Source: Erigeron canadensis
Taxonomy: Eukaryota; Streptophyta; Magnoliopsida; Asterales; Asteraceae
Direction: 5' to 3'
Assembly (NCBI RefSeq): GCF_010389155.1
Contig: NC_057761.1
Location: 9,798,501-9,862,500 of the forward strand
Length of the DNA stretch: 64,000 nucleotides
Below, one piece after another: positions 22,422 through 34,120 of this stretch. Positions within the stretch are counted from its first letter, which is position 1; each line of letters opens with the position of its first letter. A model generated the notes under the pieces. It did not search any database and had not been told where the DNA came from. It saw only the letters and a list, made by a program, of their open reading frames with translations. A program made the position numbers and the translations under genes.

Positions 22422-25400
22422 TTAGTGTTGTGCCTTGGCTGCAGCTTTTCTTTGCGAGTTAGCCTTCGCCTGAAGATATAAACAACAAAAGGAGTCAATA
22501 ACAAACACAAATCACAAACTGGCTTCTGGAGATATGTAATTTAAAAAAAGTCAATAAGGAATCGTCATTTCAAGTTGTTTTACTCTATAATAGCTCAAAC
22601 ACACTGCTTCTGTTCTTTGTCTTCGAGTTGGTGTAATAACTCGTATAGTAGAATTATGTACCTCTTATCATCTAGCGTCTTGCTAAGTGATTTTAATAAA
22701 AAAGTCTTTCTGCCGTTCTAGAAAAAAAATAGCTCAAACACAAAAATAAGCTTTAAAAAGAACTGGTTAAATGGATAAAATAAATGGTTCAAAAAAGAGA
22801 AAAACCAATCAAATCGCCTTTTTGATACCCCTTAGTTATTTTTAAAAAAACTTAAGCTACTATTAAATAGATATGGTTTTCCGTTTTCAGGCTAACGGGA
22901 AGAGCAAGTCCTTTGTACTCAGATGTACATGGCCTATCTGGGGTATCCTGTGGCCGTTTCCAAACCTGATCTTAACCACCCCCAGGATTGTACCGAATGG
23001 GATTCGAACCTGAGACCTCTTGAAAAGATCTTAGGATGTTAACTACTAGGTTACCTTTTGCAGGTGTTAAAAGTTAACTTAAGTCGATATTGAAATAATA
23101 TAATTTCTGTAACCATACTTGACACACTAATTACTCACGAAATAAAGGACATTAATGTTTTGACCTATCTTAACCCACCCACCCATTTTCCAAACCAGCC
23201 ACAGCTATGCTGCAAGGAAACACAGGTCTAGTATATCAGAGCCCTGTATGGCGAATAGTGACTCTAAAAAGTAAAGTTATTATCAAGGGGCTTGTTTACA
23301 TCTATGTGTGGATATAAGAAGTTAAAACTCTGATTACCACAAGAATTTTCATGAAACTTCATAGTTATGATGATACGAATAAGATTATTCTCACACCTAA
23401 CTTTCCTTTAGAGCTCAACAATGATCTCATTGATCTCCCTTCAGACATCAATATGCTATCCTACTTTTACTTGGTCGACCCAGAAGATGCACCAAAAGTA
23501 AAGTTATAATCAAGGGGCTTGTTTAATGTGTGGATATAAGAAGTTAAAACTCATATTACCACATGAATTTTCATCAAACTTCATAGTTATGATGATACGA
23601 ATAAGATTATTCTCACACCTAATTTTCCTTTAGAGCTCAACAACAATCTCATTGATCTCCCTTCAGACATCAATATTGCTATCCTATTTTTACTTGGTGG
23701 ACCCAGAAGATGCACCAAAAGACCACTGCTACCCACGTTTTATACAACAAAATCCATACCCATGCAAACCGTATGATACACCGCCAAAAACCAATCGTCC
23801 AAATATCAAGTTTATACTAACAACATTTTAGCTAAACATAAGCACGCTCTCACTCGCCCCTATCAGCCATTAATAATTAAAAAAGAAGGAAATAGACACA
23901 CATGGACATTCAAAACTGAAAACAAAGTAAATCAAGTCAAACAACGAAGACATGAGCCACAAATCATGTGGTCTAACATGTCAAAAGAGATGAAAAGAAG
24001 TGACTATACTTATGCATGAGTAATTGAGTATTAAACATACTAAATTTAATAAATGTTGTGACAACTACAATGAAGCTTATTTTCTAAGTGAAGCAGCTAT
24101 CTCTTCTGAAAATACTTGCTCAAAGAGATAAAGAGCTTGAAAGAACCTTTGGCCTATGCTGCTAAATTTGTCAAATTATGAACTACACATTACATGAAAA
24201 ACTGAATATCAGTACCAGTCCTAAATTATTCATAACAAGTGAATGCTATAATTTAAACAAAATGTTTTGATGCCCATCCGCCTGTTATATTGTCTGGGAA
24301 AAAAAAAACAAACTGGGCATCCTTGATCGTTCAGTAAGTGTGAAGCTTCCCTATATTCTAGTACACAAAAAATGTGTCATCTAAGACCACATTAACCCAA
24401 TGTACAATGGTATCCACTAGATGAAAATCAGATGTTGTAAGAGTATGTTCAGATCACCAAATTTAACTCATATGTTCTGATGTCATTCTGAAGAAAAAGG
24501 ACACACAAAACTATATCCAACACCCAAGTGGGACTTGAACCGCCATTCTCTTTGTTAGAAATATCTCAAGTACACACCTTGTCACCTTGATAAAACTAAA
24601 CGAAAGGTCATTTGCTTCCCAACTAGCTGATTCTAAGACGTTGAGTGAACATCATTCCTATAAAGCTCGAGCAAGAAGAATGCAAGCTTTGAAACATAAT
24701 ATCACACGAAATCCAATTTTTTTTTTAGACTACTTATCTTTAAAAAAAATGCCCTAACACCAGGTCAACTAAAGCTTCCATATACCGCAGAAACCGAGAA
24801 AACAAAAAATAAAACAGCATAACTTAACTCTAAAAAATTCAACCTTTGAATTTCAAAAGTTGAAAGCTTACTTAAAACGTTAGCCAGCAAAAACAACATA
24901 ACTTAACACCTAACATACAAGAGCCGCATTCACAAAATCCACATAGAGAAAATGAAACTGGAATCCTTGAACCATAGTCCATAGGAATAAACTAAGAACA
25001 TAAAACAAATGCAACATGGTCCCACTATATTGAAACCCATTTCGTAACCAGTTAAACTCATCCAGTACAAATAATAAATATTTAATACATATAAAAGTAT
25101 AAAATGCAAGTAAGATGAGTGCAATACCTTAAGGTATTTAAACTTCAGACTTCCGTAAACTAGTCCAGCGGTGACAGCGGACACACGAGCAACCTACATT
25201 TACCAAAATACAATAACTAACAACATATAAACTCACTAAGATCAAGTTTCATTTAAATAGTCATATACATTAAATTGCTATCCATTCTATGTAAACTTAA
25301 TTAGAGCCGGCAATAAGTCGATACACTAAAGATCAATACTAATAATAATATAACTAAAACAAATATGCATAATAAATTTAACTGTTATATATGTGTCTAA

Positions 25401-25632
25401 TATATGTATATATTTTCTTTGAGCATCATAGATAAACAATTGACACCACATATAGGTTTATTTAATTAATATTTTTACTATATTAATTAAATAAAATGAT
25501 AAATATAAACCCTAATAAAACAAAAGATAAATCCTACAGATGGATTAATTAATTAATGAAATAAAGAAAGATGAGATTTACCAGAGCGAGAGTACTGGTG
25601 CCGGAGTAAGGGCCGGGAACAGGTGGTGCCAT
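22422..25632 (-). CDS. ATP synthase subunit e, mitochondrial (three exons)
   Basis: Exon 1 is 25632-25582 (17 codons), exon 2 is 25193-25128 (22 codons) and exon 3 is 22469-22422 (15 codons plus TAA). Introns are 388 and 2658 nt, both GT-AG and all in phase 0. The 54-aa product begins MAPPVPGPYSGTSTLAL, continues with V-A-R-V-S-A-V-T-A-G-L-V-Y-G-S-L-K, and ends in a Lys/Ala/Gln-rich tail (A-K-A-N-S-Q-R-K-A-A-A-K-A-Q-H). The G27-xxx-G31 motif in the single hydrophobic segment is the hallmark of subunit e, which with subunit g helps dimerise the F1Fo-ATP synthase in the inner mitochondrial membrane. The opening closely resembles plant subunit e proteins. Exon-length coincidence, clean junctions and unbroken frames argue for an active gene. 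No neighbouring host gene is seen. Confidence 0.9.
22589..22742 (+). mobile_element. truncated retroposon with 15-bp target duplication, in intron 2
   Basis: Identical 15-bp direct repeats AATAGCTCAAACACA (22589-22603 and 22728-22742) flank a 124-bp insert that ends TTTTAATAAAAAAGTC...CCGTTCTAGAAAAAAA, that is an AATAAA-like signal and an A-tail. This fits a 5'-truncated LINE or a LINE-mobilised transcript inserted in the plus orientation, antisense to the host gene. Confidence 0.75.
22890..23060 (-). mobile_element. SINE-like element in intron 2
   Basis: The minus strand has a perfect box B GGTTCGAATCC (23000-23010) and an upstream box-A-like TAACCTAGTAG (23043-23053), 33 bp apart, as in tRNA-derived SINEs. 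Its sequence is less AT-rich than the surrounding intron. Target duplications were not found, so the ends are approximate. Confidence 0.6.
23267..23721. repeat. 227-bp tandem duplication in intron 2
   Basis: Two head-to-tail copies (about 23267-23493 and 23494-23721) share AAAAGTAAAGTTAT, AAGGGGCTTGTTTA, TGTGGATATAAGAAG, CTTCATAGTTATGATGATAC, CTCATTGATCTCCCTTCAG and ACCCAGAAGATGCACC in the same order. They differ by a handful of substitutions and small indels. Confidence 0.92.
24525..24600 (-). mobile_element. possible tRNA-derived SINE fragment in intron 2
   Basis: A box-B-like GGTTCAAGTCC lies on the minus strand (24531-24541) within GGCGGTTCAAGTCCCACTTG, reminiscent of SINE heads. A convincing box A and target duplications are missing. 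Confidence 0.3.
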
Positions 25633-25718
25633 CGGAAAAAAAGTATATATTCAACGGCCGAATTAACTAGAGGAAGAAGAAGAATAAAGAGAGCAAATTT
25701 CTATATCTATAGATCTGG

Positions 25719-25725
25719 TATATAG
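25719..25725 (-). promoter_or_regulatory. putative TATA box of the subunit e gene
   Basis: On the minus strand CTATATA (complement of TATATAG) lies 87 bp upstream of the ATG at 25632. A pyrimidine-rich 5' UTR follows (CTCTCTTTATTCTTCTTCTT). The spacing is right for a short plant 5' UTR, but no transcript data were available. Confidence 0.4.
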
Positions 25726-26320
25726 TTTTAATAATAAAAATAAAAGTAAAATAAAAACAAAGCCCTAATGTTTTGTTGTGGGGTTTTACTTTTTGTGTTG
25801 TTAATTGGTGGACAAGAAATAGTTTGGTTCGGCCCAAGCCCAATGTGAACTTGGAATATTGTTTATGAGTTTATCTGTAAACTTTTATACTCATCAATTA
25901 TTGCCAAACTATCTAATAAAAAAAACATTCTTTTTTTTCATTCAAATTTTTAGACTTTGAAAAAACCAAAAAGTACTCTTCTCAATTATTCACTCATTTA
26001 AACATTTTTATCTTATATACCTCTAATACCCTTAATGAAATAATTTAAGGTATTAATACCCCAACACTTTTATATTCACTACTATCGTTGACCACATCAC
26101 CGTTCTCATTGTCGTCTTCATTGCCGCCCCCACCACCGTTACAACCAACACCTCCGCCATCACTATCATTGCGCAGACATAAGTCTATTTTTTTCAAAAG
26201 GGATTTGCTTCTTTTCTTTTTAACATAAAAGTTTTTTATTAAAATATTTTTCTTTATTAATGGTATGGAAAATAGCAATGCAGGGAATCCTTATATCATT
26301 ATCATCATTATCATTATATA

Positions 26321-26665
26321 TTATAAAATTTAAAGGATGAAACTTTGTTAGGCTAAATCATCTTTCTTTCATAATGATATTAAATAATCTTCATGTTAAC
26401 TTTTGTTAATTATATGTTTTGAAATACCATAAGCCTTTATCTTTCTTTCTAATTACTTGAAGCCCTTTATGTTTAATGGGTTGAGAAAGCTTATTATAAA
26501 AGTTAAAAGATGAAACTTTACTAGGCTAAATCATCTTTCTTCATGATAATATTAAAATTTTTTGTTAATTTTTGTTAATTATATGTTTTTGGAATACCAT
26601 AAGCCTTTATCTTTCTTTCTAATTACTTGATGCCCTTATGTTTAATGGGTTGAGAAAGCTTATTA
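26321..26665. repeat. 173-bp tandem duplication
   Basis: TTATAAAA...GATGAAACTTT, AGGCTAAATCATCTTTCTT, TAATTATATGTTTT, GGAATACCATAAGCC, TTTCTTTCTAATTACTTGA and GGGTTGAGAAAGCTTATTAT occur twice in order, starting at 26321 and 26494. Confidence 0.9.
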
Positions 26666-27071
26666 TGAATAATAAATTTTGGTTAATTATTATTTTAATT
26701 AATTAATTGTGGTTTATTAAAGTTTTTCTTTCATTGTGTCCTTTTGGCTTTTTGGTTCAATAATGATGTATAATCTATATCTATATCTATATTCGTATTC
26801 CTATGATAATTATAGTATACTATATACGATCATGGGTTTTAATAACAGAAACTTACGTAGTGGCGATTGCATTAATTGCTTGATTTTGCATCCCTTGAAG
26901 ACAGGATGAAGAACGGCTCTTTTATTTGAAAAATGTTAGGTGATTCAAAAATGTTATCCCTTCTGCGGCCTGAAATTAACAAATGATGGTGAACACCGGA
27001 CAGTTTTGCAATTACTATTAATTTAAAATAAAGGGAAATATTTAAATATAATTTGAGAAGTATAACTATTA

Positions 27072-27192
27072 TTCTCTCCTAAATTTTTTTTCATAGATTG
27101 TATTTATTTTCACCTTTTTATGGTTTATTGTATTAAGAAAATGAAATGAGTTAATATCTTACACTCATAGAAATGACTAAGGCTGGAGGGAG
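27072..27192. mobile_element. Stowaway-like MITE (short)
   Basis: The right end ...GGCTGGAGGGAG|TA is a typical Stowaway terminus. The left end TA|TTCTCTCCT is a diverged inverted match, and both sides continue with TCAT...TATG/TGTA words in mirrored order. It is about 121 bp and non-coding. Confidence 0.45.
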
Positions 27193-27545
27193 TACTAGTC
27201 GGGTAGGGGGTCGAGTATCCAGACCACCGGCACATCGCTGCCACCCTTCGGGTACGACTCGAGTAGGGCAATTCGGGTACCAATTCAATTTACTTAGCCG
27301 AAGCATGGTTTCAAATTTGGAACGTTAGAACGCGTGGGACCCCCACCCCCAAAACGTCTATGTGGACCAAATAGTTAAAAAAAAAAAGCCGTTTTTCCCT
27401 TCTATATATATATATATATTTCATCTTCTTCTATTTATACAAACAACATATATACGTTTTATCAAACTAAACTCCTTCTCCATCCACCAAAATAATCACC
27501 ACTTTTATACACCCAATCCTAATAATGTCTTCCACATCTTTGGAA

Positions 27546-29617
27546 TTGTAACACCCATGAGTTGACCACAAAAGATTTTAAGTCAAACTAAAAATTTTAG
27601 ACTTCAGAATACGACCTCGTAATGTTTAATCGGCATCGTAATTGTAAAACGACCTCGTAATTTCGAATCGGCATCGTAATTTTGAGTAAACATGGAAATC
27701 TCTCTATTTTACCCTACATATAAATAGTCTTATTCTCCTCACACTTTCATTTTCCATCATTTTAGCCACCTAGCTAAAACACACACACACCTTACTACCC
27801 CCCTTTTTACTATCACATCTTTACTACCCCAAAATCAACAAGTTCATTGGAAATCAAACCTTGTCTTGTTTTTAGATTCAATAACAGTGTTTTCACCTTC
27901 TAAGCATCATTACAAACATCTATTTTGGTCAGATTTGATGTAAGAATCAAAACCCTTTTTATGCTCTTCTTTTGAATATTTTTTGTTTTTCTTTTAATAC
28001 ACACCCTACACCCACCAAGTATTGAGACTTTTATGTCCAAAAGTCATAGAAACATATATTAAAACTTTTGTCAAAGTTTCGTTTGATTTCATAAACAAAA
28101 TCTTGAGATTTAAGGATTTTTGTACAATTTTTATAAACTTTGTGAAATGGGTCTTTAAGACCCCAACTTTCAATTGAGACCTCGATTTAGTCAACTTTGG
28201 TCAACTTAGTCAAACTCGTAATTTGGTCAACTTTAGTCAAACTTGTAAAACTTGGTCAAAGTCAAACTAGTACGATTTTGGACAACTTAGTCAACACTTG
28301 GCGGCACGTTATGAGCACGTTTACCTATAATGAACACATACTTAATGATGATAACCTTGAAACAGATTGTTGCGTGCCGGTTACTTGCTTCTGTTATCTC
28401 GCGTAAATTTATCTTGTTCCTAGCACTCTGGTGAGTTTCGTAATCCCCTTTTCACATGTTTCTATGGGGCTGAAAGGATACAAATCGTTTTCTAGTAAAA
28501 CATATATATGTATAGTTTGCTACTATATGATATGATATTGTACAACCTATTTTGGATACACTTATGATTACATATCTTGGAAACACTTATGATTACATAT
28601 CCTTTAAACACTTATGATTACATATTTTGGAAATGCTTATTATTACATATTTTGGAAACATAATTGGTTTCACTTTTGGCATACATTTGATTACATATTC
28701 ACTTACATTATGGATACTTTAAAGTTATATCGATTATAGATTGTACTACATGATACCCTGTGTTCTACCACTGTCTCTGTGTGCTTTAGTCAGGTCATGT
28801 CTATGACCGTAAGCGGCTTCATATTGGTATTCACTTAGCCAGGTCTTGAACCGTAAGCGGCTTCATATTGTTATTCATACTAGCCATGTCATGTTTATGA
28901 CTGTAAGTGCAGGATTGATACAAGCTAGCCATGTCATGTTTATGACTGTAAGTGCATGATTGATAAATAAACTAGCCATGTCATGTTTATGACTGTAAGT
29001 GCACGGTTGATACAAACTAGCCATGTCATGTTTATGACAGTAAGTGCACGATTGATACAAACTAGCCAGGTCATGTTTATGACTGTATGGGCACGCTTTG
29101 ATATACATACTAGTCAGGTCATTGCTATGACTGTAAGGGCATGCTTATACGTATTCATATATTCATACTCTCGTATTCATACTTAATGGCACAAAGTAAT
29201 TCAAACAAACAATTTCAAGTAAACAAGCATGATTACACACTTACGAACTCACCAACCTTTGTGTTGATGCTTTTTAGTATCCTTTCAGGTGTGCAAGTTA
29301 ATCAAGTTTGAAGTGGCTAAGAAGGATAGCATGGTGGCCTTTAGCAGACTCAGACTAGGATTTGGAGCTGCATATCTTATGTGATTATTTTTGTGGCTTT
29401 ATGTCTAGACTATGGCAATATGCCTAAGTGATCTTTCCCCTGCGCGGGAGTTTAGTTATGCTTGTTGTATATTGATTCTATGTTGTATGTTTATGTTTGA
29501 GTTCGAATGTATGAAACATGAGTTTATTTTGCATTCATTTAGTCACTCTACGTAACATCCATGACGCGTGTACTATGCGTCGCATCCTGAGTTTTCCGCC
29601 TTAGTCGGGGTGTGACA
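27546..29617 (+). repeat. 5' LTR of element A (2.07 kb)
   Basis: It is bounded by TGTAACA...TGTGACA (one change from TGTTACA). Compared with the 3' LTR it lacks about 445 bp that lie between GGGTCTT and TAAGACCCC (34749-35193); the junction here is at about 28155. It contains repeats of ACTTATGATTACATAT at about 28560-28690 and a 50-bp minisatellite further right. The short ORFs at 27362-27565, 28006-28194 and 28197-28406 are accidental. Confidence 0.88.
28870..29140. repeat. ~50-bp minisatellite in LTR of A
   Basis: About six units contain CTAGCCATGTCATG (or CCAGGTCATG) followed by TTTATGACTGTAAGTGCA and GATTGATACAAA. Unit lengths vary between about 49 and 54 bp, and the last units are more diverged. 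The minus-strand ORF 28875-29108 and plus-strand ORF 28983-29186 are translations of this array. Confidence 0.85.
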
Positions 29618-29620
29618 GAT

Positions 29621-29632
29621 TCGTATCAAAGC
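29621..29632 (+). other. primer-binding site relic of element A
   Basis: TCGTATCAAAGC lies 3 bp after the LTR end and matches the initiator tRNA-Met site TGGTATCAGAGC except at positions 1-2 region and the central G. This supports the LTR boundary and the age of the copy. Confidence 0.7.
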
Positions 29633-32600
29633 TGTGGTTATAGAGAATTAGGTGGATTTTCCTAGACTAGAACCTCATGTAGCATCCATAATAGGTATTA
29701 TGTGTGCATCCTATCTGTGCAATCTTTATGTGGTAATCAAGCTTGTTATTTGTGGAAATTAGTAGACATGATTGGATACCCGGAGAAACGTTATACGTTG
29801 GGAAATCATGATTGCGTATACTTAGTACCATGCTACTTATCCACATAGGAGTCAAGGATACATATTCTTATTGTGGTGAGTTCGTACTAGTGTTTGTGCC
29901 GTTTGTAATTGTGACTTAATCTTGAGCAGGAGATGTTGGAGATTGTTGGTTATTATTATTCTTATGTCCCCAACGAAATGAAGCGTTGTTAGCAACCAAG
30001 TATGGCGATATATCATCACAGAAAAGCTTGATCAACTTTTCGCGTGTGGTATATATGCCTATGGAGTTGTTAGCAACATTGATCACGCCCCGATGGTTAG
30101 AGTGTGGTAGGTACCCTGGTATGCTTAATGGGTGTTGGTTGGGTGGAGGGTTAGCTGATGGTACACCCTGTATACATACCTTGCCAATACCATGAGAGCA
30201 TATCAGAACCGAGTCCCGACCCTGTATACATAAACCACTAGTGCCTCGGATGTAGGTGTTAGCTTCGGACTATGCTTTAGTTGTCGAAATTTGATCGATG
30301 CATCTAATTTACTGGACATGTGGAGGGTTAGCCGCTGGTACACCCTGTATACATACATAGATGGTGGGTTGGATGTAGAGGTGAAATTCGACTTGCCCGT
30401 TTGTTAAGATTAATGAAATGTTTAATTTGGATATTACTTTGTAGTGCATGATTGACTTTGATAATATTGCTTAACTACCATTGTGATACTTGATTTCTTG
30501 AGCTTGCCTATTATTATGAATGCATAAATGAGTAGAATTGTAAGAAGCTAATGCGAGTGAGAATCTAGAGTGCGCGTATCGTAAGAAATCGACAGAAGTA
30601 TACGATGCTTGAACAATTACAACACCCAAGATGCATAGACATTCTACTAGTCTTTTATCTTTACGTTGGAATCGCACGCCCTTATATAGAATTCGCGACT
30701 AGAATAAGAAGTAATGCTAAGGAAGAAAGCTAATGTAACCAAAGAAATTGAATCAGACGTAGCGGTCCAAGGGTAGAGGTAGAGACATTGAGGAGACTGG
30801 TGAGAGCAACAAAATCACTTAAGTCAAAAGCTGGCTGCAATGATGACACGAACATTTCCAGTACTGATGTCGATCCTTGCGGAACAAGTTCGACTGAAAT
30901 AAGCAACAACACTGGAACCAATAGACGCTGAAAAGTTGCAGTAGAGTTAGAGTTGAGTCAGCTGAGCACGTACATTATATGAGCTGTTTTGATAAGCTAG
31001 ACCGATTGGCACCATATTAGTGACGTCTGTATCGAAGAGGATCGAGGAGTACATCTATTTGATTGATTTCCCCAAGTCCAAGTGAAGCAATATGCTGACA
31101 ACACTATCACCATTTCGAAGACTGTAAAGGAGACTCCACGTGATAGAAAATGAGTTCGTCATGAGTGTGATATGTACCAAAGTAGGGGAGAAGAAATATC
31201 GTTGCGGTTTCAGTTACCATGACTAGATTAAAAATTTATGATACCTTTAACTGACTGAAGATTTATTTATAGAGAGCTCAAATTTGGTAACTAATACTAA
31301 AATACTTGTGATTTATTAGAGTATGCGTGTGGGATAAAATGAATAAATAAAAAAAAATTGGGAAATCAAGTAGTAAACTAGTAAGTGCAGTGGTGATTAA
31401 AACGATATGAGAGCTGGAATTGGAAAGCTTTTGGTGAGCCACCGAGAACCCAACCTACACTGATGAATGTCTTCTCTTTGGAAGTTGTGGAGGCTACAAA
31501 CGATCTTGGAGTAGTGTTCAATGTTTTCTTCCTGAACGACAGCCTTGCTACTATGTTATCTGACTTAGGAGGTGATTTTGCTTCTATTTAACTTAATTTA
31601 TGAACTAAATGTGAAACATAGTTACTTGAAATACTCGATATAAGATTTAGGTTGAAAATGGCGAGTTTTTCGATCTTGAAACTTAAGCTATTTGTAAAAA
31701 CAAAAAACACTCTATAATTGGGTAGCTGTTGTAACAATTAAAATGGCTAATGGTGCCTTTAATGAACTTGATACTTGAACAGCTGTTAAAAAATTTGAAA
31801 TGGAAACTAGTGAGTTATAGAACTTGATTTATTTAAGCGAGGATGTATCTTGACCTTGAGCGACCTCACATCTCCTATAGATTCGTTTATTTTTGGGATA
31901 GATATCTTAAGGACATTACGGAAATGGATTGATTATCTATAATAGACGTGGTGATAGTATACAATGCTAAGATTCTTTGAACCTTTCAAAAAGCAAGAAT
32001 GGTGATTTGGTAGAGACTTAGAGCCATAGTCTCAGTCATTTGAACAACATCTTAAGTGCAATTGATAGAACTAGGAATATACCGATTGCTCACGAATTCC
32101 TCCATGAACCTACTCCCAATGCAAAAGAGTTACCCCGTCCCGACAAGTTGAATCTCGTACTATTAGTTTACTTAGTGTGATACTTGTGGCAAAGATATCC
32201 TACCATCTAGTAGTTGTCGAGATGCAAGGACTGGAACCTTTAATATTAGCACCCATTGTTGTGAACCAAACATGATAACGATCAAGAGACGCTACCTGAT
32301 GTTTAGAATAGATTGCTTATTCAACAGTCGAAGGTGCACATGTTTTTCGACAAAATAGAGCATGCATCCGAATACCAATGGCCGAGAGCCGGCGACAAAG
32401 ATACATCACATAAGGCTTTTAGAGCGTGTTAGGTTCACCTTGAGTCCTCGATTAGTTACTTAATTGACGAAAAATCCTACAAGTTTCACGGACCTTAGGG
32501 ATCCCGTTTGTAAGAGAAGTTATCCATAGTTTTCGTTGACGATATCTTGACTTATTCTAAGTTGAGTTAAGAGTATAAAATTAATCGGAGAAAGATGTTA

Positions 32601-33780
32601 GAATTGCTAAGAAAAAAAGAAAGTTGAATGCGAAGTTTCCGAGAGTGAGCCTTGACAAGAAAGAGTACGTGCTCAGGGACACGTTATAGATAAGAATGAA
32701 ATTCGCAATTGACACGTTATTGAGCTTGACGCATAGAGTAGATAGTAAGCAGTTTCACCTTGATAGTTTGATTCATGAACATGATGGGGCAAAGTCGATG
32801 CACGTAGATCAATTCGTGGGGGTTACAAGATGGAATGATTCGCAATGATTATATAACAGTGAGATTGTAGTGGAACATGAAATTTTATTTTTTTTTGTAT
32901 TAAATACTCTTAACTAAGATAGCTGATTTATTTCATGACTTTGGGAAAACATTGCAGCAAGTGCTAGGAAGGAGTTTAGGCACGTGTACAACATATTACT
33001 TTTGGATTGTCGATGCGAGCGTACAATGCAAACACTTAAAAGTATGTTGGGAGACTATGACATAAAATTTAAGGTAACATAGATTTTCACTCGTCATTTG
33101 TAGTAAACCTAGTACTATGAAAGTCCAATGTGCACCATTTGAAACATTATACAAGGAGAAAATTTGATCTCCACTTGCATGACAAGAAGTGTGAGATAGT
33201 TAGATAATAAGTCCTACAAGTTATAATGGAAACCGAAGGAGAATTTTCGAGCTTAAGGTTAATGACGTAGTGCTACTTACATATTCTTGCCCTAGAAGGG
33301 TGCAGTTATAATTATTGAGCCAAATAAGATGACGGAACTAGTTGACTCGAAGGCATATTGTTTGAAACATTTACGGGAACCTAGTAGTATTTATCCGAGT
33401 TTCATGTATTTGACCTTATTAAACATCTCGCTAGTGATAATCACATGTTCCTTTAGAAGGGATTCGATTGGATGACAATTTATACTATGTTAAGAAATCT
33501 ATAGCAATGCGAATCGAGAAATCAAGAAACAAAGAAAAACAAGTATGTTATACTTAAGATCTAGTGGAAATAACTTAGACGTCCAAAGATACTTGATTAA
33601 AGAGAACATCGGATGAAGACGGAAGTATTCACATTTGCTCGTAACATACACCATGTGGAGCTAAATTTTTTTATTGAAACGAATAAATTATGATGTGACT
33701 TGAGAAATCGAAAGCAAATGTGTAATTTGAACCTTGTGAGGTTCTCTGTCTAGCTTGATACATGAAACTTACTAAGTAAA
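29633..33780 (+). pseudogene. Ty3/gypsy gag-pol relic of element A
   Basis: No long ORF survives. Recognisable fossils on the plus strand are V-F-V-D-D-I-L-T-Y-S-K at 32529-32561 (RT catalytic box of the gypsy FIDDILIYS type), a nearby degraded L-G-H-V-I equivalent around 32670-32690, and C-A-P-F-E-T-L-Y at about 33141-33165 (GPY module start of integrase) followed by stops. Their order and spacing fit pol of the same lineage as the element at 1-7170. The ORFs at 29667-29855, 29986-30195, 30471-30677 and 30730-30921 were examined and show no gag or other domain. The copy has been neutral for a long time. Confidence 0.7.
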
Positions 33781-33787
33781 CTTGAAA

Positions 33788-34060
33788 CTTAGAGTGAAAC
33801 TTGATGTTTGAAATTTAATGTGTGGCTTGATGCTTGAAACTTAACATGTGACTTCATGCTTGAAACTTAATGTGTGACTTTATGCTTGAAACTTAACATT
33901 TGACTTCATGCTCGAAACTTAAAGTGTGACTTGATGCTTGAAACTTAACGTGTGACTTCATGCTCGAAACTTAATGTGTACCTTAATACTTGGAGCTTAT
34001 TGAGTAGACTTGAGACTTGAAACTTAGCGGGTAACTTAATGCTTGGAAACTTATAGCTTG
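33788..34060. repeat. 26-bp minisatellite before the polypurine tract of A
   Basis: About nine units of the pattern ACTT(C/G)ATGCT(T/C)GAAACTTAA + TGTGTG follow each other in this AT-rich stretch between the integrase relic and the 3' LTR. Central units keep a period of exactly 26 bp; outer units are diverged. Confidence 0.85.
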
Positions 34061-34090
34061 CACTTGAAAAATAATGCGTAATTTGAATTT

Positions 34091-34120
34091 CGGGACGAAA
34101 TTCTTTTAAGTAGGGGAAAC
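34091..34120 (+). other. polypurine tract region of element A
   Basis: CGGGACGAAATTCTTTTAAG followed by TAGGGGAAAC ends one base before the 3' LTR (TGTAACACCC at 34121). The same CGGGACG(G/A)AATTCTTTTA block precedes the LTR at 3340, a conserved feature of this gypsy lineage. Confidence 0.75.

Larger units (their letters stand above)
25740..27545. other. spacer between subunit e gene and gypsy element A
   Basis: It is AT-rich with a trinucleotide-rich patch (about 26080-26180, giving an accidental Gly/Asp-rich ORF on the minus strand), a tandem duplication, a Stowaway-like MITE and a GC-rich GGGTA-repeat patch near 27195-27300. No gene is supported. Confidence 0.6.

Noticed and set aside
26045..26278. 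Gly/Asp-rich 77-aa ORF
   Set aside because: It is a translation of a trinucleotide-rich stretch with no start context or homologous features.
28870..29140. CRISPR-like array
   Set aside because: Repeats are contiguous without unique spacers, and the sequence is plant nuclear DNA inside an LTR.
28875..29186. Repetitive ORFs on both strands
   Set aside because: They are translations of the 50-bp minisatellite in the LTR of A.
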